The notes under the pieces were generated by a model. That model did no database searches and was not told the origin of the DNA. It saw only the letters and a program-made list of their open reading frames with translations. Both the position numbers and the translations under genes were made by a program. Of a DNA stretch of 64,000 bases, positions 34,442 to 45,055 are shown in pieces. The stretch is from Atherinomorus stipes (taxonomy: Eukaryota; Chordata; Actinopteri; Atheriniformes; Atherinidae). The stretch spans positions 47,501 through 111,500 of the forward strand of contig JALJCO010009052.1 of assembly GCA_023101725.1 (NCBI GenBank), read 5' to 3'. Position 1 is the first letter of the stretch, and each line of letters starts with the position of its first letter.

Positions 34442-35178
34442 TATTTTTATCCAAAGTTTTATGACATATGATATCATTGTAAAATTGTCTTCAGTTGTTT
34501 TCTCTCAACTGAGCTTTTCTCTTTTTCTCTTTTTTAAAAAAGGATGGTTGGCAAATCACGAAACAAAAGTTAGTTAAAATTAATTACAAATTTAGGGAAA
34601 TTTATTGGGCTTAGCCCATTACTGTACTTGTTTCATAAACCAATGCTAAATGCACCATATTATTGTTTCAATAATTACTTTCACTCATCTTGTTGAAACG
34701 ATCACATCTGTGCTTCCTGCCGAACATAATGACATCTGACTGTTATAAAAGTTACAAGGGAAAAGTAATGGACACACCGTCGTCATTCATGACAGGTTTG
34801 TTTACATATAACGCGTGACCACGAACGACCAGATGAACGTTAGCTTAACGTCCTCTGATGCTGTGAATCAATGAGCATGTGGGAGCTGCTGCAGGCTGCG
34901 CTGCTGCACCGCACCGGTGTGCTTTTGTCAGGTGAAATGCGAAAGCCGCGCGCAGCACACAAACGCCACAGGTTTGGACCAGACCAAGTGTAGAGGGGGG
35001 AGCCCAGTAACGACATGCAGCGTCCCCTTTTTGTTACGTTTTGCATTTATTGTAGTTGATGAGAAATTATCAAATCTAAAATAATAAAAAGCAGAAAAAA
35101 GAAACCTCAAAAAAGATCCAGGGCTTTTGAAGAATCATTCCAGGCTTAAGCCCCCTAAGCCGCCCCCCCGCTCCGCCA
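34442..35178. mobile_element. Dispersed element copy 1 (GGCGGAGCGGG end)
   Basis: About 735 bp closely matching 60193-60915 in the same orientation: ATATCATTGTAAAATTGTCT, TTATTGGGCTTAGCCCATTA, GACCAGATGAACGTTAGCTT, CACAAACGCCACAGGTTTGG, and a shared right end GCCGCCCCCCCGCTCCGCC. Shared minus-strand open frames contain no domain that I recognise. The element starts immediately after the MITE at 33768-34437. The superfamily is undetermined. Confidence 0.75.
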
Positions 35179-36405
35179 ATGCAGCAGGACCCCGCAATGC
35201 AGCCAGACATAACCACTAGCACGTGAAGCAGCCACTAACCCCCCCAAAATGGGCCAAAAATGGACTTTTAAGAGCTTTTAATCATGTTGCTGTTATTTCC
35301 TCATAAAAAAACCTCCTTTAATTATTTTTTTCTTCATTCGAGCATATTTGAGTAATATATACAGTTGTGACTTGCTGAAAGGCATGTATGAAAATGTATG
35401 AAATTATGACGGTATGATAACCTTGAGCTAAAATATCACGGTATCACGGCATACCATGGTATCATGACTACACTCTTAAATGTTGTTTTTAAGCGTCTGG
35501 GTGAATAAAAACAACTTATTTTGAACAACCCTTTATTGGAACATCTGTACTTCTTCCTTTGATGTTTAATGGCGTTGGCATTGGAAAGACGTGAATTTAA
35601 CCTCCTTCACAATCTTTTGGGGAAGATTGGAAAACATTTGCAGGTGAATATATGCTTAAACAAAACAAAGTATGGGTCTGTCAGAGTGAAGTTGATCATA
35701 AAAGTTCATGATAAAGTTATAGGTCTGCCACCATTTGTTTGCTGTACGAGACAATAACAGTGTAAAACAGTTTGAGCTTTAACAAAGGCCATACGTCAAC
35801 ATTATTTATCAAACTGGAACAACATGCTGTCGGATCTGAGCGGATGACAGTGAAAACTCAACTAGTTCATGTAGTTGACATTACTGCATACAATTAATTA
35901 AAGAAAAAAACATTACTTTTTACGGGGGGGGGGGGGGTTGGCAGATAGACCTCCTTCCTCAGTAAAACAGTTGGGTGTGGTAATGATATGCAGCTTTCCC
36001 CAGAGACCAAGTTGACTTCATTCTGATTGGCTACACCTTATTTGGCTATAACGTTATTTAGAGAAAGTAGGTCAAGCTGCAGTTAGCTAAAGGCTAACTG
36101 TTAGCATCATGGGCACTTCAGACAGTGAGCTACGTTTATCAGACAAGACAGCATTTAGAAAATAAATAGACTTACAGGTAATGACAAGGTTGTGGCCCCC
36201 TCCCTCAGTGTTGCTGCAGAAGTTTGCTTTTAAATCCATTTGTTTTTTAACCTAGACCTGACTGCTCAGCAGTTACTCAGCTCCATTCATGCAGCTGAAT
36301 CAGACAGGGAGGGGGAGTGGGGAGCAAAGCGAACGGTGCATAGACCGTTAGGAGAGAGGAGGGGGGAGACTGTTTACTTGATAGTGTGCTCTTATTGGAG
36401 CAATT
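35179..36405. other. Unassigned DNA with a G run
   Basis: ACGGTATCACGGCATACCAT near 35440 looks like the end of a DNA element. A G run lies at 35924-35937. No gene recognised. Confidence 0.35.
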
Positions 36406-36442
36406 GAACTACGTAGAACGATAGAACCACGTAGAATGATAG

Positions 36443-38519
36443 ATCATTTTATTTATAATGATCAAGTGATTACTAACACTTATGAAATAGCAAATGGTTT
36501 TAATGACTTTTTCGCTAAGGTTGGACCATCTTTAGCTAAAAAAAAATTCATGTGCCTGGACCAGATTTCACCCCAAGATCTTTTAATCAGAATTCTAACT
36601 CCTTTTTTCTAAAGGGAACGGAGGAAACAGAAATTATTGCTATTGTCAATAAATTCAAGAACAAAAGATCAACGGATTGTTTTAATATGGATATGATGCT
36701 GGTAAAAGATATTATTGAGCTGATAGTAAAACCTTTCACATACATCTGCAACCAGTCATTTCTTACTGGAATTTTTCCAAGTAACATGAAAATAGCAAAA
36801 GTCATTCCCATTTACAAAAGCGGGGACAGACATTTATTTACAAATTATAGGCCCATATTCATTCTGTCCCAATTTTTTAAAATTCTTGAAAAACTGTTTG
36901 TCACCAGGCTTGATAACTTTTTAGAAAAATACAGCCTTTTGAGTGATAACCAGTTTGGGTTTCGTTCAGATAGATCTACCTCAATGGCAGTTATGGCTCT
37001 TGTGGAGGATATTGCAACAGCGATTGACAACAGAGAATACACAGTGGGTGTATTTATTGACTTGGTAAGGCCTTTGACACAATAGATCATTCTCTTCTCT
37101 TAAACAAGCTTCAAAGATTTGGTGTCAGGGGTCCTGCTTATGTGTGGCTGGAGAGTTACCTCAGCAATAGAGACCAATTTGTCCACATCCAAAATGTCAG
37201 CTCTAAGAAAGAGGGTATAACTCATGGAGTTCCTCAAGGTTCGATATTAGGGCCAAATTTGTTTATTATGCATATAAATGAGAGATGTGAGATTTTGCAG
37301 AAAGTAAACTGTATTTTGTATGCTGAAGACACAAGTCTTTATTGCTCTGGTAATGACCTGGAAAAGCTTATTGATATAATAGAAAATGAACTTACAGTTT
37401 TAAAAGGGTGGTTTGATTTAAATAAACTTTCTATGAACTTATCTAAAACTAATTATATCATTTTTGGAAATAGAAAAGTAGACCATCAAACAAACATTCG
37501 AATAAACAACGTAGAAATTGAACATGTGGAAGCTAACAAATTTCTAGGAATCACTGTTGATGAAAAACTTAGTTGGAAGCTACATATTAATGAACTTAAG
37601 TCTAAGTTGGCAAAAAATATTGGTATTTTAGGGAAAACGAGGTCGGTATTAGGCCACAACTCACTTAGTTTACTTTATAATTCTCTTGCTTTCCCACATT
37701 TGAGTTATGGTGTGGAGATACGGGGAAATAATTACAAAGCGAATGTTGACCCCATCTTTCTGCTTCAAAAGAAAGCCATTAGAATCATAAATCATGCAGA
37801 TTTCTATGCACCAACTACTTCAATGTTTATATCTTTAAGGACATTAAAATTCCATGACATTGTTGATTGACACACTCTGACATTTATGTACAAGGTATAT
37901 AATTGCACTCTCCCACCCTGCATACAGAAGAAGTTTGAATATAGAGAGAGTCACTACAGCCTTCGGGGAACAGGGATCTTTAAAAAGAATAAGGCTAGAA
38001 CAAATAAAAAAATCAGATGTGTCTCCATTAGAGGGGTGGAATTCTGGAATAACCTGGATGATAATCTAAAGGAAAGTAAAACATTGTATATATTTAAAAG
38101 GCAGATTCAATCTGAAATTCTTAGTCGTTATCAAGCTCAGGAATGAATTAGTAAGTTATGAATGATTCCTGAAAGATGGCTTTTCTGTCTCTTCAGTTTT
38201 CTTATAAGGCGATGTATGAAACTGATCTCAGTTTTCTTTTTTTGTCTTTTTTTCCCCTTTGATTTATTTTTACATTTTTTTTCTTTTTTGTGATTATAAC
38301 TATTATTATTATTTGTCATTTGTGTGATCATTAAGCAGCCTAACGCAAAAGCTCTATGTTGGCTTATTTTGTTTTGGGTTAGGCAACATAAGTTTAACTT
38401 CAGCCTATACCCTTTCGGTCATGAATTGTAAGGACTGATGTTGTTTATGGACATAATCTAGTTGATTGAAAATGTTTTTTTTTATGTGCTAAACCGAATA
38501 AAATTACTTACTACTACTT
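36443..38519 (+). mobile_element. 5'-truncated LINE inserted in the 18-bp array
   Basis: The insertion starts within GTAGAATGATAGATC and ends AATAAAATTACTTACTACTA, after which AACTACGTAGAATGATGG resumes. The coding part is reverse transcriptase and C-terminal region only; the endonuclease domain is absent. The 3' untranslated part (38147-38519) has TTTCGGTCATGAATTG and CTAAACCGAATAAAATTACT, and a short TTACT/ACT simple-repeat tail in place of poly(A). The clade is probably L2/CR1/Jockey-like from its reverse transcriptase, but I cannot place it precisely. A target duplication is hard to define because the target is itself a repeat. Confidence 0.85.
36455..38146 (+). pseudogene. LINE reverse transcriptase, broken
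   Basis: Would encode the RNA-directed DNA polymerase of a non-LTR retrotransposon. First piece (to 37085): the linker (FNDFFAKVGPSL), then the early blocks KVIPIYKSGD and NYRP (36799-36852), FKILEKL, and NQFGFRSDRSTSMA (about 36949-36987). A frameshift near 37062-37070 breaks it inside F-I-D-L-[KK]-A-F-D-T, so the first catalytic aspartate block is split between frames. Second piece (37142-37870): GVPQGSILGP (block B, about 37217-37246), then the catalytic box, which reads Y-A-E-D-T (37319-37333) where the family has Y/F-A-D-D. A TGA at 37868-37870 stands where CGA is likely ancestral, and the C-terminus continues at 37886-38146. Three separate lesions make it inactive. Confidence 0.9.
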
Positions 38520-39280
38520 AAACTACGTAGAATGATGGACCTATGTAGAATGATGGAATTATGTAGAATGATAGAACTACGTAGAATAATAGAACTTTGT
38601 AGAATTATAGACCTACGTAGAATGATAGACCATGAAGAATGATGGACCTACGTAGAATTATAGAACTATGTAGAATTATAGACCTACGTAGAATGATAGA
38701 CCATGTAGAATGATAGACCTACGTAGAATGATAGAACTACATAGAATGATAGACCATGTAGAATGATAGACCTACGTAGAATGATAGAACTACGTAGAAT
38801 GATAGAACTACGTAGAATGATAGAACTACGTAGAATGATGGAACTATGTAGAATTATAGACCTACGTAGAATGATAGACCATGTAGAATGATAGAACTAT
38901 GTAGAATGATGGAACTATGTAGAATTATAGACCTACGTAGAATGATAGACCATGTAGAATGATAGAACTACGTAGAATGATAGACCTACGTAGAATGATA
39001 GAACTACGTAAAATGATAGAACCACGTAAAATGATACAACTACGTAGAATTATAGACCTACGCAGAATGATAGAACTATGTAGAATGATAGAACTACGTA
39101 AAATGATGGGACTATGTAGAATTATAGACCTACGTAGAATGATAGACCATGTAGAATGATAGAACTATGTAGAATGATAGAACTATAGAATGATAGGACT
39201 ACGTAGATTGATAATACAACGTAGAATGATAGAACTCTGTAGAATGATGAAACTTTGTAGAATGATAGAACTACGTAGAA

Positions 39281-39493
39281 CAGGGGCGTCAAAGTGGTTC
39301 CAGAAAGGGCCGTGTGGCTGCTGGTTTTCTTTCCAACCAAGCAGTAGCACACCAGATTCCACTCATCTCGTCAAGTCTTCAGGTTAAGACTGAACTCACT
39401 TGATGAGATGAGTGGAGTCTGGTATGCTACTGCTTGGTTGGAAAGAAAACCAGCAGCCACACGGCCCTTTCTGGAACCACTTTGACACCCCTG
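39281..39493. mobile_element. 213-bp palindromic hAT MITE
   Basis: A near-perfect inverted repeat along its whole length. The left end CAGGGGCGTCAAAGTGGTTC pairs with the right end GAACCACTTTGACACCCCTG, and arms of about 100 bp meet around TTCAGGTTAAGACTGAA. The CAGGGG terminus and an exact 8-bp target duplication, ACGTAGAA at 39273-39280 and 39494-39501, identify a hAT-type insertion. The duplicated 8 bp is part of the surrounding 18-bp unit, so the MITE landed in the array. If transcribed it would form a long hairpin. Confidence 0.95.
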
Positions 39494-42270
39494 ACGTAGA
39501 AAGACGGACCTATGTAGAATAAAGGAACTACGTAGAATGATGAAACTACATAGAATGATAGACCTACGTAGAATGATGGAACAACGTAGAATGATAGACC
39601 TACGTAGAATGATAGAACTACGTAAAATGATAGAGCTACGTAGAATGATAAAACTACTTAGATTGATACAACTACGTAGAAAGATGGACTTATGTAGAAT
39701 GATAGAACTATGTAGAATAATAGAACTACGTAGAATAAAGGAACTACGTAGAATGATAGAACTACGTGGAATGATAGAACTACTTAGATTGATAGAACTA
39801 CGTAGAAAGACGGACTTACGTAGAATGATAGAACTATGTAGAATGTTAGAACAATGTAGAATGATAGAATTATGTAAATGATAGAACTATGTAGAATGAT
39901 AGAACTACGTAGAATAAAGGAACTACGTAGAATGATAGAACTACGTAGAATGATAGACCTACGTAGAATGATAGAACTACGTAGAATAATAGAACTATGT
40001 AGAATGATAGAATTACGTAGAATGATAGACCTACGTAAAATGATAGAACTATGTAGAATGATAGAACTACGTAGAATGATAGAACTTCTTAGAATGATAG
40101 AACTATGTAGAATGATAGACCTACGTAGAATGATAGAATAACGTAGAATGATAGAACTAAGTAGAATGAAGGAGCTACTTAGAATGATAATACAACGTAG
40201 AATGATAGAACTATGTAGAATGATAGAACTACGTAAAATGATGGAACAACGTAGAATGATAGACCTACGTAGATTGATAGAACTACGTAGAATGATAGAC
40301 CTACGTAGAATGATAGAACTACTTAGATTGATAGAACTACGTAGAAAGACGGACTAACGTAGAATGATAGAACTATGTAGAATGTGAGAACAATGTAGAA
40401 TGATAGAATTACGTAGAATGATAGAACTACGTAGAATGATAGACCTACGTAGAATGATAGAACTACGTAGAATGATAGAACTACCTAAAATTACAGACCT
40501 ACATAGAATGATAGAGCTATGTAGAATGATAGAACTACGTAAAATGAAAGACCTGCATAGTATGATAGAACTACGTAGAATGATAGACCTACGTAGAATG
40601 ATAGAACTACTTAGAATGATAGAACTACGTAGATTGATAGACCTATGTAAAATGACAGAATTACGTAGAATGACAGAACTACGTAGAATGATAGACCTAC
40701 GCAGAATGATAGAACTACGTAGAATGATAGAACCCCGTAGAATGATAGACCTACGTAGAATGATAGAACTACGTAGAATAATATAACCATGTAGAATGAG
40801 AGACCTATGTAGAATGAGAAGACTACATAGAATGATAGGACTACATAGAATAATAGAATACGTAGAATGATAGAATTACGTAGGATATATACCTACGTAG
40901 ACTTATAGAACCGCGTAGAATGATAGACCTACGTAGAATGATAGAACTACATAGAATGATAGAACTATGTAGAATGATAGAACTACTTAGAATGATAGAA
41001 CCGCGTAGAATGATAGACCTACGTAGAATGATAGAACTACGTAGAATAATAGAACCATGTAGAATGATAGACCTATGTAGAATGAGAAGACTACATAGAA
41101 TGATAGGACTACATAGAATAATAGAATAATGTAGAATGATAGAATTACGTAGGATATATACCTACGTAGACTTATAGACCTACGTGGAATGATAGACCAT
41201 GTAGAATTATCGAACTACGTAGAATGATAGACCTCAAGGAATGATAGAACTACATAGGATGATAGACCTACGTAGAATGATAGAACTACATAGAATGATA
41301 GAACTATGTAGAATGATAGAACAACGTAGAATGATAGAACCGCGTAGAATGATAGACCTACGTAGAATGATAGAACTACATAGAATTATAGAACTATGTA
41401 GAATGATAGAACTACGTAGAATGATAGAACCTGCGTAGAATGATAAACCTACGTAGAATGATGGAACTACGTAGAATCATAGAACTGTGTAGAATCATAG
41501 AACTGAGTACAATGATGGAACTACGTAGAATGATAGAACCACGTAGAATGATGGAACTACGTAGAATGATAGAATTACGTAGGATATATGCCTACGTAGA
41601 ATTATAGACCTACGTGGAATGATAGACCATGTAAAATGATCGAACTACGTAGAATGATAGAACTACGTAGAATGATGGCACTACGTAGAATGATATAACC
41701 GCGTAGAATGATAGACCTACGTAGAATGATAAGACTACATAGAATGATAGGACTACATAGAATAATAGAATTACGTAGAATGATAGAATTACGTAGGATA
41801 TATACCTACGTAGAATTATAGACCTACGTGGAATGATAGACCATGTAGAATGATCGAACTACGTAGAATGATAGACCTATGTAGAATGATAGAACTACGT
41901 AGAATGATGGAACTGCATAGAATGATAGAATTACGTAGAATGATGGAACTACGTAGAATGATAGAACTACGTAGAATGATGGAACTGCATAGAATGATAG
42001 AACTACGTAGAATGATGGAACTACGTAGAATGATAGAACTACGTAGAATGATAGAACTACGTAGAATGATGGAACTACGTAGAATGACAGAATTACGTAG
42101 AATGATAGAAGTACGTAGAATGATGGAACTACGTAGAATGATGGAACTACGTAAAATGATAGAACTACGTAGAATGATGGAACTACGTAGAATGATGGAA
42201 CTACGTAGAATGATGGAACTACGTAGAATGATAGAACTACGTAGAATGATAGAACTACGTAGAATGATAG

Positions 42271-43080
42271 CCTGCTGTCTGATTCAACTGTTTCTGAGCA
42301 GAGAGACAAAGCTGACAGACCATAAACAGGAACTTTAATTCTCACTCTGACATTCACATGACCTCATCAGTGCACAGCAGATCAGATTATACACCCAAAA
42401 CCCCAGAAAAGTGACAGTTGATGTCATGGCACCTTCAAAAACAGCATTTTGTGTTTACTTGTGTTATCGTTGTCTCACATTTAAATTTGTTTCATGATCT
42501 GAAACGTATAAGTGTGATAAACATGCAAAAACTAAGAAATCAGGAAGGAGACAAACACTTTTTCGCACACCTGTATCTGTGATGGCTCATCTTTTATGGG
42601 GATTGTCGTTACTTTTTATAAACTTCATTTTTAATACTTTAAAGAACAAAACTGAGGCGACAGAGAAAAAGTTGTAGTCTACACCAGAGGCAGAATGAGA
42701 GTGATTCCAGGCAGCCAGAGCTTGCACTGCCATTACCAGTTCCTCTCCTCTTCTTCAGTTGTCATGGCAACCCAGAGACCATTGTTGTGACACATTTTGC
42801 TGCTGAAGCTTTTGTCTCATTCCTCCAGCGCAGAGGCATCTGTCACCGCTAACATCTGTCTACCAGCCTGCTGCTAATGTCTTTCATCACGCCCTCAGCA
42901 ACAGCGTGCAAACTGCAATCTCACAGACGAACTGGAAAAGTCTGACATGAACTGGTTTCACGCAGACGTGGATTCCTCATATATACTCCACAACAAGCTG
43001 GGCTGGAAACACGAGGCGCTTTCAGACTGCAGGAACCTTCTGGAGTTCCTAGAACCTTTTCAGGAAGCAGGCCTTTTTTA
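42271..43080. other. Unassigned DNA
   Basis: About 0.8 kb right of the 18-bp array. No exon, repeat unit or RNA gene recognised. Confidence 0.4.
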
Positions 43081-43999
43081 TGTGCATTCGGACACATAGG
43101 AACCAGGAACCCCAGACCTCAGTTCCTAGAACCTTTTTAGCTCCTACTCCAATGCAGGGTCTTTTCAGGGTTCCATAGGAACTGAAATACGTAGATGTTT
43201 GGTGATTGGTAGAACTAGTAAGCTCCGCCCCTTGCGTGATCTCTACTTCTTCTAGCCCACCATATTTAAAAAGTCTCACAGTTGTTTACCGAGATCATAA
43301 TAACAACAAGAACTATTCCAATAGGAGTGTACAAATTCATGATTAAATCCATCACAATGGTGCACGTCCCGAATCGATAACTACTTTGAAACGTCCACAA
43401 GCAATTATTTTCATATTAAATCAATGACCGAATACAGCTGCAAAGTACAGCAGTAGAATCTGCGGCTGCCGCCCGGACACTTTAGTGGACGGACCGTTCA
43501 CTAAGGTTCAGCAGGTTACTTCAACAAAAGGTAAACAAGGGAAAGGGCGGCAAAGCCGGTAAGCTAGCTTTATAATAGCTTTGAATAAAAGAGATGGAAA
43601 AGCCAAATACAGTTGCAAATTGTGTCAGTACAATCTGCAACACTTCAGTGAACGAACCCCGGTCCGTCCACTAAAGTGTCCGGGTTTACTTCAACGAAAC
43701 GTAAACAAGACGTTAGGGCAGCTTTCCAACGGGGGGCTGTTCCATTATTTATGACCGTGATGATGAAAGCTGGGAAGCTAGCTTTATGAATAAAAGAGAT
43801 GAGAAACCTCAGTTTTGTATCAGATGATCTGGGGCATTAATTTGTCTGTCGCAAAGATTGCGTCATACATGGTCCTTAACAACGTCCTCCCTCATGTGTG
43901 AACGCACACTGAAGGCGAAGGGTAGTTCTTATAACTAAACTCAGGAGGCGTAGTTACAGGAACTGCGTGCTTAGAACCTCTCTGTCCGAATGCGCCTAC
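43081..43999. mobile_element. Probable DNA element with GCATTCGGACA ends
   Basis: TGTGCATTCGGACACATAGG (43081) and the complement of the right end GCGCATTCGGACAGAGAGG form imperfect inverted ends, followed by further weak pairing (AGGAACC against AGGTTCT). Inside are two related inverted modules: CGGACACTTTAGTGGACGGA (43475) and its complement TCCGTCCACTAAAGTGTCCG (43663), each near a GTAAACAAG word. An AAAGCCAAATACAGTTGCAA stretch also repeats the text at 43431. No transposase was found. The boundaries are approximate. Confidence 0.5.
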
Positions 44000-44160
44000 T
44001 GACAGCAACCAAGGTGGAAGATGGTCCTAAACCTGCTTAGCTTAGCATGGGAAGCAGTTCAGCCTCCACCGGCAGCAGCATGAACACGCTGGAGGACCTG
44101 ATCTATGCTGCTACAGAGATGTTCTAGAAGTCCCTGGAACAATTATGATAAAGATTATAA

Positions 44161-44810
44161 TAGGGGATTATCACGCTTCCGCGGTCCGGATTCCGGAAGT
44201 TGAAACATTTGACACTTCCTCTTCCGGGCCATGTTAACGACAGCCGTTCCTGCTCTGTTATACTGTTTAAATCGGATAAACTCCAAACATACTCAAGTTT
44301 TCATTCTAGACTGAAATGATACTAAGGAAGAAGTGGATCAAAGCGATCGATTCGCCGCGGTGAAGGACCGAACTTTATAATAAAACGACACACGTTTGTT
44401 TGTGGCCGGCAGACTGCGCAGTCGTGTTAGCAGGTTAGCATTAGCCAGCTCGATAACGTGGCTAACTTTGTGCGGCTGAAAACACACAATCATCTGAAAG
44501 CGTTTCCTTTTTTTGGCAGTCCCCAGTTGTTCCACTGGAAACGGGGAGGTACAGACCCGATTTTCAGATGTCCCCACCGGCGACAAACAAACGTGTGTTT
44601 TATTATAAAGTTCGGCCCTTCACCGCGGCAAATCGATCGCTTTGATCCACTTCTTCCTTAGTATCATTTCAGTCTAGAATGAAAACTTGAGTATGTTTGG
44701 AGTTTATCCGATTTAAACAGTATAACAGAGCAGGAACGGCTGTCGTTAACATGGCCCGGAAGAGGAAGTGTCAAAATCCGGGCACTTCCGGTAAGCGTGA
44801 TAATCCCCTA
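44161..44810. mobile_element. Complete MITE with about 230-bp inverted arms
   Basis: The left arm 44161-44402 begins TAGGGGATTATCACGCTTCC, and the right arm 44584-44810 ends GGTAAGCGTGATAATCCCCTA. The arms pair through AGTGGATCAAAGCGATCGAT and GGACCGAACTTTATAATAAA. The centre (44403-44583) holds GTTAGCATTAGCCAGCTCGA and CCCCAGTTGTTCCACTGGAA. The flanks suggest a TA target. It is the best-preserved member of a family with fragments at 9172 and 33768. Open frames at 44338-44661 on both strands are contained in the arms and are not genes. Confidence 0.85.
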
Positions 44811-44997
44811 TCAGGAATATTCTGTATTAACTGTTTTCCAACACCATAAATGTGTAAAATCACATAAAAACACCCTATAGGTGTTTAAGTTTGATTTTTT
44901 TCTACCTTTGAAGGCAACAGAACAAAATAATAGAACATTAAAGGAATAGTACACCTACAGAATGACGTGTCTTCATCTCCTCCTCCATCTCATCTCC

Positions 44998-45043
44998 CAC
45001 TAGGTACCTTGCGATACCTTATCGTATCGCAAGGTACCTAGTG
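44998..45043. repeat. Perfect 20-bp-arm hairpin at the edge of the 38-bp array
   Basis: CACTAGGTACCTTGCGATAC (44998-45017) and its exact complement (45024-45043) surround a 6-base CTTATC loop. Read on the minus strand, the flanking CTAGGGCTGGGAATCACTAG resembles the end of a fish DNA transposon of the TAGGGCTGGG type, so the hairpin may be a transposon terminus. Confidence 0.85.
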
Positions 45044-45055
45044 ATTCCCAGCCCT

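Larger units (their letters stand above)
36406..42270. repeat. 18-bp minisatellite (with a LINE and a MITE inserted)
   Basis: The unit is GAACTACGTAGAATGATA (18 bp). A short left piece (36406-36442) is separated from the main array (38520-42270) by a LINE, and 39281-39493 is a MITE. That leaves about 3.5-3.6 kb of repeat, around 200 units. Many units differ as ACGTAG, ATGTAG or ACATAG, the changes expected from CpG decay. A longer module containing TTACGTAGGATATATACC (8-base arms TACGTAGG/CCTACGTA around ATATATA) recurs at about 40873, 41142, 41572 and 41786. Because 18 is a multiple of 3, long M-I-E-L-R-R type frames and their complements are open, but these are artefacts. Confidence 0.95.

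Noticed and set aside
38959..42357. Numerous frames of 65-177 codons with M-I-E-L-R-R type repeats on plus and S-F-Y-V-V-L type repeats on minus
   Set aside because: By-products of the 18-bp array (a multiple of 3). They are interrupted wherever a unit carries an indel.
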